From: Paenibacillus sp. FSL K6-1096
Lineage (GTDB): Bacteria; Bacillota; Bacilli; Paenibacillales; Paenibacillaceae
Length of the DNA stretch: 64,000 nucleotides
Assembly: GCF_037977055.1 (NCBI RefSeq)
Contig: NZ_CP150274.1
Span: forward strand, 3,038,001 to 3,102,000
Direction: 5' to 3'
How positions within the stretch are numbered: position 1 is the first letter of the stretch; each line of letters opens with the position of its first letter. The position numbers and the translations under genes were made by a program. Below the pieces are notes generated by a model that searched no databases, had not been told where the DNA came from, and saw only the letters and a list, made by a program, of their open reading frames with translations. Below are positions 26,433 through 36,284 of the stretch, piece by piece.

Positions 26433-27851
26433 TTACTGCGCAGCAGCAGGTCCATGCTGCTTCACCCATTCGCCTGCGGCCAGCAGGGCGGCTTCGGCCC
26501 GCTCAATGGCGGCCTGTACCTGAACGGTCGCGGTACCGCCGTAGACATTACGGGCGTTCACAACCGCCTCCGGCTGGAGAACGGCATAGATCTGATCGTC
26601 GAACAGCGGTGAGAACTGCTTGAATTCGTCCAGAGTCAGATCCAGCAGGAACTTGCCTTCGTTGATGCAATACAGGACGGTTTTGCCGATTACCTCATGT
26701 GCCTGGCGGAACGGCAGTCCCTTGCCGACCAGGAAGTCGGCGATATCGGTCGCGTTGGAGAAGTCCGTATTCACGGCCTCGCGCATCCGTTTCTTGTTGA
26801 CCTTCATCGTGGAGATCATCGGCGCGAACAGCTGCAAGGCACCCGTTAGCGTAGCTACGGTATCGAACATACCTTCCTTGTCTTCCTGCATATCCTTGTT
26901 GTAGGCCAGCGGGAGTGACTTCAGCACGGTCAGCAGTCCAATCAGGTTGCCGTAGACACGGCCTGTCTTGCCACGTACCAGCTCCGGCACATCCGGGTTC
27001 TTCTTCTGCGGCATGATGCTGCTGCCGGTGCAGAAGGCATCGTCCAGCTCCACGAAGCTGAATTCGGTGCTGCTCCACAGCACCAGCTCCTCGCTGAGCC
27101 GTGACAAGTGGGTCATAACCAGCGCCGCATTCGCCAGGAACTCGACGATAAAGTCACGGTCGCTGACCGCATCCAGACTGTTCTCATATACGCTATCGAA
27201 GCCAAGCTGCTCAGCCACGAAGTGGCGGTCGATCGGAAACGTCGTTCCCGCCAGCGCACCAGCGCCCAGCGGCAGCACATTGATCCGCTTGTAGCTGTCG
27301 GTCAGACGCTCCGCATCGCGGCGGAACATCGACACGTAGGCGAGCAGATGATGGGCGAACAGAATCGGCTGCGCACGCTGCAGATGAGTGTAACCAGGGA
27401 CAATAGTCTCCACATTGTCCTTGGCCTGCCCGATCAGCGCCTCCTGCAGGTCATGCAGCAGCGTTACCAGCTCCACCACCCGGTTCCGCAGGTAAAGGTG
27501 CATATCCGTCGCTACCTGGTCGTTGCGGCTGCGGCCGGTATGCAGCTTGCCGCCGACCGGGCCGATCTCAGCGATCAGGTTCTTTTCAATATTCATGTGG
27601 ATGTCTTCATCGGCTACTGAGAACTCAATCTCCCCCGCCCGCACCTTCTCCAGCACCTTGGCGAGTCCGCCCTTGATCGTCTCTACATCCTCCTGCGGCA
27701 GAATGCCGCACTTCCCCAGCATCGTCACATGGGCCAGACTGCCCTGCACATCCTCTTCAGCCAGCGCCTGATCGAAGCCGATCGAAGCCGTATATTCCTC
27801 CACCAGCTTGTTCGTTCCTTTAGTAAAACGTCCGCCCCACAGCTTGCTCAC
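26433..27851 (-). CDS. argH: Argininosuccinate lyase
   Basis: The 472-residue enzyme splits argininosuccinate into arginine and fumarate, the last step of arginine synthesis. The fumarase/aspartase-family signature [12 protein letters not shown] is intact, and [13 protein letters not shown] is present near residue 110. It starts with GTG at 27851, 9 nt after AAGGAGG. It lies 122 bp downstream of argG. The N-terminal SKLWGGRF motif is standard for ArgH. Confidence 0.97.
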   Translation of the reverse strand: MSKLWGGRFTKGTNKLVEEYTASIGFDQALAEEDVQGSLAHVTMLGKCGILPQEDVETIKGGLAKVLEKVRAGEIEFSVADEDIHMNIEKNLIAEIGPVGGKLHTGRSRNDQVATDMHLYLRNRVVELVTLLHDLQEALIGQAKDNVETIVPGYTHLQRAQPILFAHHLLAYVSMFRRDAERLTDSYKRINVLPLGAGALAGTTFPIDRHFVAEQLGFDSVYENSLDAVSDRDFIVEFLANAALVMTHLSRLSEELVLWSSTEFSFVELDDAFCTGSSIMPQKKNPDVPELVRGKTGRVYGNLIGLLTVLKSLPLAYNKDMQEDKEGMFDTVATLTGALQLFAPMISTMKVNKKRMREAVNTDFSNATDIADFLVGKGLPFRQAHEVIGKTVLYCINEGKFLLDLTLDEFKQFSPLFDDQIYAVLQPEAVVNARNVYGGTATVQVQAAIERAEAALLAAGEWVKQHGPAAAQ

Positions 27852-27876
27852 CTGATGTTCCCTCCTTATGGACGGT

Positions 27877-27916
27877 AGAAGGGCCGCCCCTGTCCGGATG
27901 GGAGGAACGGCCTTCT
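27877..27916 (-). other. Hairpin in the argG-argH intergenic space
   Basis: AGAAGGGCCG (27877-27886) and CGGCCTTCT (27908-27916) form a stem with a bulge. There is no T-run on the minus strand, so it looks like an mRNA processing or stabilising structure, not a terminator. Confidence 0.45.
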
Positions 27917-27973
27917 GTGTCCGCTTCTATAAGTATATGGTCTATAAAATACCGCTCCAGCGGCAATACGCTT

Positions 27974-29209
27974 CTACTTCTTGGATTCTTCCACGCCCGC
28001 TGACACCTTCAGGCGCAGGGCATTCAGCCGGATGAAGCCGGTCGCATCGCCCTGGTCATACGCCTGGGTAGGATCGGCCTCCATCGTGGCAATATCCGGG
28101 TTGTACAGGCTGACCGGGCTCTTGACCCCGGCGCCGATGATGTTGCCCTTGTACAGCTTCACACGTACCGTACCGGTTACGTTCTTCTGGCTCTCGTTCA
28201 CCAGCGCCTGCAATGCCAGCCGCTCCGGTGCGAACCAGAAGCCGTTATACACCAGCGTACTGTAACGGGTAATCAGGCTGTCGCGCAGGTTCATGACTTC
28301 GCGGTCCATGGTGATGGACTCCATTTTGCGGTGAGCGGTGAACAGAATGGTTCCGCCCGGGGTCTCATACACACCGCGGCTCTTCATGCCGACAAAACGG
28401 TTCTCCACCATATCCACACGGCCGATCCCGTGCTTGCCGCCAAGCTCGTTCAGCTTCTCCATGACTTGCAGCGGGGATAACGGCTCGCCGTTCAAGGCTA
28501 CACAGTCGCCCTTCACGAAGTCCAGCTCCAGATATTCCGCTTCATCCGGAGCATCCTCAGGGGCGTTCGAGAGCAGGAACATTTCCTTGTTCTCCGGTGC
28601 GCTTGGATCGAACCAAGGGTCTTCCAGCACGCCGCTCTCATAGCTGATGTGCAGCAGATTGCGGTCCATCGAATACGGCTTGGCGGCAGAGGCCTGCACC
28701 GGAATGCCGTTAGCTTCAGCATAAGCGATCATCTCTGCACGGCCAGGGAACTGGTTGCGGAACTCTTCCAGACGCCAAGGCGCGATCACCTTGATGCTTG
28801 GCGACAACGCGGCCGCATTCAGCTCGAAGCGTACCTGATCGTTACCTTTGCCGGTTGCGCCATGGGCAATGGCGGTAGCGCCCTCTGCGATGGCGATATC
28901 CACCATGCGCTTGGCGATCAGCGGACGGGCAATGCTTGTTCCAAGCAGATATTGTCCCTCATAGAGGGCGCCTGCCTGGAACATCGGGTAGATGAAGTCA
29001 CTGGCGAATTCATCGCGCAGATCATCGATGTAGACCTTGGATGCGCCGGTAGCGAGCGCCTTCTCTTCCAGGCCGTCCAGCTCTTCCTTCTGGCCGATAT
29101 CGGCGGTGAAGGCGATAATTTCCGCATCATAGGTTTCTTTCAGCCATTTCAGAATGACTGAGGTATCCAGCCCGCCGGAATAGGCGAGTACGATTTTTTC
29201 TTTTGGCAT
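27974..29209 (-). CDS. argG: Argininosuccinate synthase
   Basis: The 411-residue enzyme joins citrulline and aspartate with ATP to argininosuccinate. The N-terminal PP-loop motif [10 protein letters not shown] and the conserved [14 protein letters not shown] are intact. Starting at 29209 ([13 protein letters not shown], with GGAAG upstream) gives normal family length; an upstream ATG at 29260 adds 17 unsupported residues. It is transcribed ahead of argH, separate from the argCJBDF operon. Its upstream region holds the class B repeats. No T-box sequence was seen there. Confidence 0.96.
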   Translation of the reverse strand: MPKEKIVLAYSGGLDTSVILKWLKETYDAEIIAFTADIGQKEELDGLEEKALATGASKVYIDDLRDEFASDFIYPMFQAGALYEGQYLLGTSIARPLIAKRMVDIAIAEGATAIAHGATGKGNDQVRFELNAAALSPSIKVIAPWRLEEFRNQFPGRAEMIAYAEANGIPVQASAAKPYSMDRNLLHISYESGVLEDPWFDPSAPENKEMFLLSNAPEDAPDEAEYLELDFVKGDCVALNGEPLSPLQVMEKLNELGGKHGIGRVDMVENRFVGMKSRGVYETPGGTILFTAHRKMESITMDREVMNLRDSLITRYSTLVYNGFWFAPERLALQALVNESQKNVTGTVRVKLYKGNIIGAGVKSPVSLYNPDIATMEADPTQAYDQGDATGFIRLNALRLKVSAGVEESKK

Positions 29210-29400
29210 GGGGTTGCTTCCTTTCGGTGTGGAGGGTGATAAGATCAACTGCAACTTCATAATGGGTTGTATATGTCACTCCAGAGAATGTTTGGACTTC
29301 CGATCCTTCAACCCTCTTATTTAAGTTCCCGTTGATCGTATATATGTGTTGTGTATATAGGGTTTGCGTATCCAATTAAGGTGTAATTGGTAGGCTTAAT

Positions 29401-29576
29401 TGCAATTGGTACAACTAAATTAGCTGATATACCGCCGAATGTGCGTTTAGCTGTAGTTCGTACAATTAAAATTTCTCATTACCTAGATCCGGACCCATCA
29501 CGCAGATTTAGTTGTACAGAATACAGTTACAAGAGAAAACTCTTACTTTTTACTGTTTTTAATTGTACAGAATACA
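29401..29576. repeat. Four 20-bp repeats with 51-bp spacing, two in each orientation (class B)
   Basis: Plus-strand units are TGCAATTGGTACAACTAAAT (29401-29420) and TGTAGTTCGTACAATTAAAA (29452-29471), 51 bp apart. Minus-strand units are TGTATTCTGTACAACTAAAT (29506-29525) and TGTATTCTGTACAATTAAAA (29557-29576), also 51 bp apart. Within each pair one unit ends CTAAAT and the other TTAAAA. The set lies in the argF-argG gap and shares the head TGTATTC and the 51-bp step with class A. The rest of this 463-bp gap (29210-29672) shows no gene. Confidence 0.8.
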
Positions 29577-29672
29577 CTTATCTCTAAATGTCCGCTAAAA
29601 ACGATACTTTATATATTAGCAATTGAGAATAATCTCATCTCTTTGCTCCTGATGCCCTAACTCCAGCTACAT

Positions 29673-30641
29673 CTAGCCCATCAAAGCCGCCATCAGCGCC
29701 TTCTGCGCATGCAGGCGGTTCTCCGCCTGATCGAAGATGACCGAGTTCGGGCCGTCGATCACGCCCGTGCTGACCTCTTCCTCCCGGTGGGCTGGAAGAC
29801 AGTGCAGGAACAGGTAGTCGCTCTTCGCGCCTTTTACCAGCTCCTCATTGACCTGATAGTCCTTGAACGCTGCTTCACGCGCCAATTGCTCAGCCTCGAA
29901 GCCCATGCTCGCCCAGACGTCGGTATAGATGACATCGGCATCCTGCACTGCTTCCTGCGGGCTGCGGGTGATCGTGATGATTGATCCGGTCTCCTTGGCA
30001 ATCTCGCGCGCCTCGGCCACAACCGCTTCGTCCGGCTCATAGCCTTCCGGCCCGGCCACCGCGACATGCACGCCCAGCTTGGCCCCGCCGATCAGCAGGG
30101 AATGCGCCATATTATTGCCGTCGCCGATGTAGGCCAGCTTCAGGCCTTTCAGCTTGCCTTTGTGCTCATACACGGTCTGGTAGTCTGCCAGCACCTGGCA
30201 CGGATGTGCCAGATCGCTCAGACCATTGATGACAGGCACTGAGGCATACCGCGCCAGTTCTTCCACTTTATCATGGCCGAATGTGCGGATCATGATCCCG
30301 TCCAGGTAACGCGACATGACCTGTGCGGTGTCGCCGACGGTCTCACCGCGGCCGAGCTGAATGTCGTTCTTGCTCAGGAACAGCGCATGGCCGCCGAGCT
30401 GATACATCCCTACTTCAAAAGACACCCGTGTCCGGGTAGAGGACTTCTCGAAGATCAGTCCGATCGTCTTGCCCAGCAGCGGCTGGTAGACCTCGCCGTT
30501 CTTCTGCTTGCGCTTCAGCTCAATTGCCAGATCAATCAAATACGTGATTTCCTCCGGAGTATAGTCGTTCAGCTCCAGCAGGTCACGTCCTTTGAGCTGT
30601 GCGGCAATCGTCTCTGTAACGCCTGGTGTTCCCTGACTCAT
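29673..30641 (-). CDS. argF: Ornithine carbamoyltransferase
   Basis: The 322-residue enzyme makes citrulline from ornithine and carbamoyl phosphate. The carbamoyl-phosphate loop [10 protein letters not shown], the HPCQ motif ([13 protein letters not shown]) and the ornithine-binding HCLPAHR are all present. The start overlaps the argD stop as ATGA, with GGGGAGG 8 nt upstream. Last gene of the argCJBDF operon. No clear terminator was seen after it. A catabolic ArcB is unlikely, given the biosynthetic neighbours. Confidence 0.96.
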   Translation of the reverse strand: MSQGTPGVTETIAAQLKGRDLLELNDYTPEEITYLIDLAIELKRKQKNGEVYQPLLGKTIGLIFEKSSTRTRVSFEVGMYQLGGHALFLSKNDIQLGRGETVGDTAQVMSRYLDGIMIRTFGHDKVEELARYASVPVINGLSDLAHPCQVLADYQTVYEHKGKLKGLKLAYIGDGNNMAHSLLIGGAKLGVHVAVAGPEGYEPDEAVVAEAREIAKETGSIITITRSPQEAVQDADVIYTDVWASMGFEAEQLAREAAFKDYQVNEELVKGAKSDYLFLHCLPAHREEEVSTGVIDGPNSVIFDQAENRLHAQKALMAALMG

Positions 30642-31936
30642 GAATGGGCCTCCCCGTTTCTTTGATTAGCATAAGTATGAATGAGTTCCGACAGGATGTC
30701 CACCGCCTGATCGATCTCGTCCGTGCTGACATACAGATTCGGCAGCAGCCGGATAACATTCGGTCCGGCCTGGACGAACAGCAGTCCGCGCTTCTGTCCG
30801 GCGAGCACGATCTCGGCCACCGGCTCCTGGCATTCAATACCGATCAGCAGGCCTTTGCCGCGAATCTCCTTCACGAAGGAGGTATCCGCCAGCTTCTCTC
30901 TCAGCTGTCCGGTTAAGTACCCGCCCATCTCTGCCGCCCGATGCGGCAGGTTATCCTCCAGCATTGTCTCAATGGTCGCTTCCATCACAGCCGCCGCCAG
31001 CGGGGTGCCGCCGAAGGTGCTGGCATGGCTGCCCGGGCTGAACGCCTCGCGCAGATAGCCTTTACCGAGCATGACACCGGCCGGGAAGCCGCTGGCAATC
31101 CCTTTGGCCAGGGTGAAGATATCCGGCTCAATGCCATAATGCTGGTGGGCGAACAGCTTGCCCGTCCGGCCCATGCCGGTCTGGACTTCGTCCACGATCA
31201 GCAGCAGGCCATGCTCCTTGCACAGCGCAACCACTGCATCCAGGAACTCCTGCTGCACCTCAAGCACGCCGCCCTCAGCCAGCACCATCTCCAGCATAAT
31301 CGCTGCCGTATGCTCTGTAATAGCTGCCTTCAATGCCTCCAGGTCATGCAGCGGCACCGTCTTGAAGCCTGCCGGAAGCGGCAGGAAGCCTTCCTTAACC
31401 TTCGCTTGACCAGTAGCGGTCAGTGTAGCCAAGGTACGGCCATGGAACGATTGCTCGAAGGTGATGATTTCATAGCGGTCATTCCCTTTCACCTTCTGGT
31501 GATACCGGCGGGCCAGCTTGATGGCCGCTTCATTCGCTTCCGCTCCACTGTTGCAGAAGAAGACCTGATCCGCACAGCTATTCGCAGTAAGCAGCGCCGC
31601 TACCCGGTCCTGGCCCGGAATGTGGAACAGGTTCGATACATGCCACAGCGTATCAATCTGGGCCTTCAGCTTCGCGCCGACCTTTTCCGGGGCATGGCCC
31701 AGACTAGTAACGGCCAGTCCGCACATGAAGTCAAGATATTTGTTGCCCTGATCATCCCAGACCCAGCTGCCCTGGCCTTTAACCAGGCTGATATCGTATC
31801 TGGCATAAGACGGGAAAACCGCACTCAGCTTGGCAGGAGCGGCAGCCGCCTCCTGTCCGCCCGCTTCTCCGGAACGTCCCTGCAGTGCCCCTGTCAAAGA
31901 ATTTTGTTGCGTTTGCGTCAGCTCACTCATTCTCAT
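30638..31936 (-). CDS. argD: Acetylornithine aminotransferase
   Basis: The 432-residue PLP enzyme transfers an amino group from glutamate to N-acetylglutamate semialdehyde. The family features are [37 protein letters not shown], and the PLP lysine in [13 protein letters not shown]. The first 35 residues are a non-conserved Ala/Gly/Gln-rich tail; a second ATG six bases downstream (31930) is equally possible. It ends overlapping argF. Confidence 0.95.
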   Translation of the reverse strand: MRMSELTQTQQNSLTGALQGRSGEAGGQEAAAAPAKLSAVFPSYARYDISLVKGQGSWVWDDQGNKYLDFMCGLAVTSLGHAPEKVGAKLKAQIDTLWHVSNLFHIPGQDRVAALLTANSCADQVFFCNSGAEANEAAIKLARRYHQKVKGNDRYEIITFEQSFHGRTLATLTATGQAKVKEGFLPLPAGFKTVPLHDLEALKAAITEHTAAIMLEMVLAEGGVLEVQQEFLDAVVALCKEHGLLLIVDEVQTGMGRTGKLFAHQHYGIEPDIFTLAKGIASGFPAGVMLGKGYLREAFSPGSHASTFGGTPLAAAVMEATIETMLEDNLPHRAAEMGGYLTGQLREKLADTSFVKEIRGKGLLIGIECQEPVAEIVLAGQKRGLLFVQAGPNVIRLLPNLYVSTDEIDQAVDILSELIHTYANQRNGEAHS

Positions 31937-32006
31937 TCACTCTCCCACCATGCTGCTGCCGGCTCCCCGTCAGCGCGTCTATTAGTATTCACCTAATGAA
32001 TCTCTG

Positions 32007-32798
32007 CTACCTTACAATCCGCGTCCCCAGTGCCTCGCCCTGAAGGACCCGGCTGAGTACACGCGGCTCGCTGCCGTCTACAATAATAACCTCGGACACC
32101 TGGCCCTGGATGCAATCCATCGCTGCGCGGACCTTGGGAATCATCCCGCCGTAGATTTCGCCGCTGTCAATCAGCTCTTCAATCTGGGCCACGGTCACGG
32201 ACGGAAGCACCACTTTCTCACCTTCCACCGTACGCATAATCCCCGGCACATCCGTAACGACAATCATCCTTGGCGATTCTATATAAGAAGCAACGGCTCC
32301 CGCCGCAGTGTCCGCATTAATATTATACCGCTGGCCGCTGGCATCCACGCCGACCGGCGCAATAACCGGGATATAGCCCATCCCGAGAATACCCGTCACA
32401 ATCTCCGCCTGGACCTGCACGACTTCCCCCACCAGCCCGACCTCCTGATGGTTCGCTACCGGACGTGCCACAATCAGGTTACCGTCTATGCCCGACAGCC
32501 CGAGAGCACGGCCCCCGCTGGACTGAATCCGCCGGACAATCGCCTTGTTGATGCTCCCGGCCAGCGTCATCTCAACGACATCCAGCACCTCTTCGGTGGT
32601 CACCCGCAGGCCATTCACGAAGCTGCTCTCGATGCCAAGCTTCTCCAGATTGCCGGAGATCGCCGGACCGCCGCCATGCACAATGACCGGCTGAACACCG
32701 CTTCGCTGCAGCCCCCGCAAATCCTCGAAGAACGAATCCGGCAGCGCCGCCAGCGTACTTCCGCCGCATTTCATCACGAACAGCCTTTCTAACGCCAT
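32007..32798 (-). CDS. argB: Acetylglutamate kinase
   Basis: The 263-residue amino-acid kinase phosphorylates N-acetylglutamate. KCGGS near the N-terminus and VHGGGPAIS (phosphate- and substrate-binding) are intact, followed by NINADTAAGAVA and the C-terminal GGMIPKVRAA. The start at 32798 (MALERLFVMKCGG) has a GAGGGGGC site. An upstream ATG at 32843 would give a 15-residue Gly/Arg-rich extension and is less likely. It is 57 bp after argJ. Confidence 0.95.
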   Translation of the reverse strand: MALERLFVMKCGGSTLAALPDSFFEDLRGLQRSGVQPVIVHGGGPAISGNLEKLGIESSFVNGLRVTTEEVLDVVEMTLAGSINKAIVRRIQSSGGRALGLSGIDGNLIVARPVANHQEVGLVGEVVQVQAEIVTGILGMGYIPVIAPVGVDASGQRYNINADTAAGAVASYIESPRMIVVTDVPGIMRTVEGEKVVLPSVTVAQIEELIDSGEIYGGMIPKVRAAMDCIQGQVSEVIIVDGSEPRVLSRVLQGEALGTRIVR

Positions 32799-32855
32799 TC
32801 CCCTGCCCCCTCTATATAAGCTGCCTGCCGCCGATCCCCGCACAAGCCGCGCAGG

Positions 32856-34088
32856 TTACGTCCGGTAAGCCGCATTAATCCGCACATAATCATAAGTGAG
32901 GTCGCAGCCCCAGGCGGTAGCACTGCCGCTTCCGTCCGACAGGGCGACTGAGATCAGCACGGTATCTGTCTTTTGCAGATAATGCAGTGCCTGCTCCTCA
33001 TCAAAAGCCACCGGACGCGATCCGCGCAGCACCTCAATCTCACCCAGCTTAATATCCACCCGTTCCGGCGATACCGGCACGCCTGCGCGGCCAACAGCTG
33101 CAATGATCCGCCCCCAGTTGGCATCCGCACCGAAGATCGCCGATTTCACCAGGCTGGAGCCGACCACCGTCTTGGCAATCGCAGCCGCCGCCTCATCGTG
33201 CACCGCCCCGCTCACCTGCACCTCGATCAGCTTCGTTGCGCCTTCGCCGTCGCGGGCAATCGCCATCGCCAGACTACGGCACACATGCGTGAACGCCGCC
33301 GCAAAAGCCTCCCAATCCCCATGCTCCCGCGTCAGCTTCTCATTGCCCGCCAGCCCGCTGGCCATAGCGACCAGCATATCATTTGTACTGGTGTCACCGT
33401 CTACAGTGATCATATTAAAAGTAGAGTTCGTCGCCGTGCGCAGCAGGCCCAGCAGATCTTCTCCGTCAATGAGCACATCCGTGGTCATGAAGCCCAGCAT
33501 CGTCGCCATGTTCGGGTGAATCATCCCGGAGCCCTTCGCGGCTCCAGCAATAATGACCTCTGTTCCGCCCACAGTAACTTTGACACAGCTTTCTTTTTTG
33601 ACCAGATCGGTTGTCAGTATCGCCTGGCTGAACTCCTCGGCACCGGCAGCGCCCGCATCCAGCTTCTCCGGCAGTCCTTCAATCCCGCTGCGCACACAGT
33701 CCATCTTCAGCAGCTCGCCGATTACGCCCGTAGAAGCCACAGCCACGTTCAGCTCGTCCACACCCAGATGGCGGGCAGCAGCCGCACGCATCTCATACGC
33801 ATCCGCTTCCCCCTGCTCGCCTGTACAGGCATTGGCATTGCCGCTGTTCACGATGACCGCCTGCAGTGTCCCGTCCGCCAGACTCTCACGCGTCACCTTC
33901 AGCGGAGCCGCCTGAAACACATTGGTCGTGTACACCGCAGCCGCCGTCGCAGGCACCTCACAACGGATGGCGGCGAGGTCGTTGCGCTCGGTTTTTTTGA
34001 GCCCGCAGTGCAGGCCTCCGGCCGTGAAACCCTTCGGTGCAGTAATGCTTCCGCCTTCTACGACGGTATATAATGAATGCTCGCTCAT
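32856..34088 (-). CDS. argJ: Bifunctional ornithine acetyltransferase / N-acetylglutamate synthase
   Basis: The 410-residue enzyme recycles the acetyl group from N-acetylornithine to glutamate. It self-cleaves before the nucleophilic Thr in HPNMATMLGF (near residue 197), and this motif is intact. NSGNANACTG and the C-terminal DLTYDYVRINAAYRT are standard. No strong ribosome site precedes the ATG at 34088, which lies 21 bp after argC. Whether it is mono- or bifunctional cannot be told from sequence alone. No argA is visible in the window. Confidence 0.95.
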   Translation of the reverse strand: MSEHSLYTVVEGGSITAPKGFTAGGLHCGLKKTERNDLAAIRCEVPATAAAVYTTNVFQAAPLKVTRESLADGTLQAVIVNSGNANACTGEQGEADAYEMRAAAARHLGVDELNVAVASTGVIGELLKMDCVRSGIEGLPEKLDAGAAGAEEFSQAILTTDLVKKESCVKVTVGGTEVIIAGAAKGSGMIHPNMATMLGFMTTDVLIDGEDLLGLLRTATNSTFNMITVDGDTSTNDMLVAMASGLAGNEKLTREHGDWEAFAAAFTHVCRSLAMAIARDGEGATKLIEVQVSGAVHDEAAAAIAKTVVGSSLVKSAIFGADANWGRIIAAVGRAGVPVSPERVDIKLGEIEVLRGSRPVAFDEEQALHYLQKTDTVLISVALSDGSGSATAWGCDLTYDYVRINAAYRT

Positions 34089-34109
34089 GTATGTTTGACC
34101 GCAAATAGC

Positions 34110-35165
34110 TTAAGGATACACCGGTGTGTAGCCCAGCCCGCGGGTTTCCTCCCATCCCATCATCAAATTCAGGTTCTGAATCGCCTGCCCTGCTGCGCCC
34201 TTAACAACATTGTCGATAACCGACACGATGGTGACCCGCCCGGTGCGTGCATCTGTGGCGAAGCCGATGTCGCAATAATTCGACCCGCTGACTTCCTTCG
34301 TCGCCGGAACAATGCCGGGCTCGCGCACCCGCACAAATGGCCGGCCCTCATAATAGTTACGGTATAAGTCCACCAGTTCCTGCTCGCTGTGTTCACCCGT
34401 CAGACTGGCATACATCGTGCTCATAATCCCCCGGGTCATCGGCACCAGATGCGTCGTGAACGTAACCGTTACCTTCTCCTTGGCGATATCGCTAAGCACC
34501 TGCTCGATTTCCGGGATGTGCTGATGCTTGTTGATTTTGTAGGCTTTGAGGTTCTCATTGATCTCGGCAAAATGCACCATCAGGCTCGTTCCCCGCCCCG
34601 CCCCGGACACCCCGGACTTCGCATCGATAATGATGCTATCCGGCTTAATCCAACCGGCGGCAAGCGCCGGAACCAGCCCCAGCAGCGTCGCTGTCGGGTA
34701 ACACCCGGGATTCGAGATGAAGTCCACGCCAGCCGCCTGTTCACCGTACACCTCACATAACCCGTAGACGGCCTGCTCCAGGTACGCCTCCGGCGGAGCC
34801 GGATGCTTATACCACTGTTCATACTCTGCACCATTATTCAGCCGGAAGTCTCCCGACAGATCCACGACCTTAAGCCCTGCCTCCAGCAGCTGCGGCACCA
34901 GCTTCCCGCTCACCCCGGAGGGAGTTGCAGTGAAAACAACATCGGCTCTCCCCGCAATCTCGGCGGCATCGACACCATCCAGCTTACGCTCCACAATCCC
35001 CGTCAGATGCGGGAACCCTTCCTCGATCGGTGCACCTGCACTTGACGAAGAGATCACTGAAGTAATCTCAATATCCGGGTGGCCCTGCAGCAGCCTGATC
35101 AGCTCCACGCCCCCATATCCTGTTGATCCGACAATCGCTGCTCTCAGCTTGCCTGTCACTGTCAT
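34110..35165 (-). CDS. argC: N-acetyl-gamma-glutamyl-phosphate reductase
   Basis: The 351-residue NADPH enzyme reduces acetylglutamyl phosphate to the semialdehyde. The Rossmann motif is GSTGYGGVELIRLL, and the catalytic cysteine lies in FISNPGCYPTAT (near 151). First gene of argCJBDF. The ATG at 35165 is preceded by AGGAAG. The upstream promoter with overlapping dyad is listed separately. Confidence 0.96.
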   Translation of the reverse strand: MTVTGKLRAAIVGSTGYGGVELIRLLQGHPDIEITSVISSSSAGAPIEEGFPHLTGIVERKLDGVDAAEIAGRADVVFTATPSGVSGKLVPQLLEAGLKVVDLSGDFRLNNGAEYEQWYKHPAPPEAYLEQAVYGLCEVYGEQAAGVDFISNPGCYPTATLLGLVPALAAGWIKPDSIIIDAKSGVSGAGRGTSLMVHFAEINENLKAYKINKHQHIPEIEQVLSDIAKEKVTVTFTTHLVPMTRGIMSTMYASLTGEHSEQELVDLYRNYYEGRPFVRVREPGIVPATKEVSGSNYCDIGFATDARTGRVTIVSVIDNVVKGAAGQAIQNLNLMMGWEETRGLGYTPVYP

Positions 35166-35230
35166 CCCCGCTTCCTATGTCTCATTTCTACCATTATCGC
35201 CCGGTCCTGACCGTTCTGCAAATATGTATT

Positions 35231-35259
35231 ATTATACGACCGTATTAATATAAATACAA
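35231..35259 (-). promoter_or_regulatory. argC promoter with overlapping ARG-box-like dyad
   Basis: On the minus strand a -35-like TTGTAT (35254-35259) and a perfect -10 TATAAT (35231-35236) are 17 bp apart. The near-palindrome GTATTAATATAAATAC (35242-35257) fills the spacer and touches the -35 element. AT-rich dyads at this position are typical operators of the ArgR/AhrC repressor. That this is an AhrC site is an inference. Confidence 0.55.
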
Positions 35260-35298
35260 CATGTAACGTTAACTTTATTCAAGCCCTTTTGCAGCAAA

Positions 35299-35338
35299 AA
35301 AAGAAGCGTAAGCCCCCATCAGGGAGTTCTACGCTTCT
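35299..35338 (-). terminator. Terminator overlapping the end of the YitT-family gene
   Basis: AGAAGCGTA pairs with TACGCTTCT across a short loop that contains the stop codon. A run of seven T follows on the minus strand, ahead of argC. Confidence 0.8.
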
Positions 35339-36213
35339 CTTTTGAATCCTTCGCCCAGCACCTCATGCGCCTCCGTAATAATCACAAAAGCACCCGGGTC
35401 CACCGAGCGGACAATCGCCTTCAATCTGGCAATTTCGTTCTGGCCTACCACGACCATCAGCACAGTGCGGTTGTCTCCGGTGTAGCCGCCTTGCGCATTC
35501 AGCTTCGTCAGTCCGCGGTCGAGATCATTCAGAATCGCCTGGGAGATCGCCTCCGTATGATCCGAGATGATATACGCCACCTTCGTTACGCTGAAGCCCA
35601 CCTCCAGCGCATTAATCACTCTGCCGGTGACGAACAGACCAATCAGGGCATACATCGCCTGCTCCATCCCCAGCACAAAAGCAGCCAGCGTAATCACCGT
35701 ACCATCCAGCAGCACCACGGACAGCGAGAAGCTGAAGCCGGTGAGCTTCTGAATAATCTGTGCCGCAATCGTCAGTCCGCCGGTGGAGCCGCGCCCGCGG
35801 AAGACCAGACCTAAGCCCAGCCCCACTCCAATACCGCCATAAATAGAAGCTAACAGCGGATTAGTGGTCGGTACAGGCCCGTCTTTGGTCAGAAAAATGA
35901 ACAGCGGCAGCACGAAGCTCCCCAGCAAGGACCGGATGCCGTACTGCTTGCCGAGGAAGATGACGCCGAGAATGAACAGCGGAATGTTCAGCGCCCACTG
36001 CGTGAACGCCGGCTCCGCCCCGAACCAGGCCTCGGCCAGCACGGACAGACCGGATACACCGCCTGAAGCAATCTGATTGGGCAGGAAGAACAGGTTGAAC
36101 GCCAGCCCCGTAATCAGCGAGCCGATCAGAATAAGCGCGATATCCACGGTATGGCGCAGCGGCCCGTTCAAGGGAATCAGCGGAGGTTTGTTGCGTGAAT
36201 TGACTTTTTGCAT
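35329..36213 (-). CDS. yvjA: YitT-family membrane protein with C-terminal DUF2179 domain
   Basis: The 294-residue protein has five or six hydrophobic segments (about 25-185). The family hallmarks are LFFLPNQIASGGVSGLSV and GRGSTGGLTIAAQII. A cytoplasmic DUF2179 domain spans about 205-290. The molecular function of YitT proteins is unknown. In B. subtilis the paralogue yvjA follows prfB, as here, which is the basis for the symbol. It is 71 bp downstream of prfB. Confidence 0.88.
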   Translation of the reverse strand: MQKVNSRNKPPLIPLNGPLRHTVDIALILIGSLITGLAFNLFFLPNQIASGGVSGLSVLAEAWFGAEPAFTQWALNIPLFILGVIFLGKQYGIRSLLGSFVLPLFIFLTKDGPVPTTNPLLASIYGGIGVGLGLGLVFRGRGSTGGLTIAAQIIQKLTGFSFSLSVVLLDGTVITLAAFVLGMEQAMYALIGLFVTGRVINALEVGFSVTKVAYIISDHTEAISQAILNDLDRGLTKLNAQGGYTGDNRTVLMVVVGQNEIARLKAIVRSVDPGAFVIITEAHEVLGEGFKREA

Positions 36214-36284
36214 CGTTGGCCGGGCTCCTTTATATTCAGAAAAAATCCCTACACCTCCGAAGACGTGTAGGAATAGAATTTCGT

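Noticed and set aside
27877..27916. Terminator between argG and argH
   Set aside because: The stem is present but there is no T-run, so termination is not supported.
29210..29400. T-box leader for argG
   Set aside because: No T-box core (AGGGTGG-type sequence) and no terminator/antiterminator pair were seen.
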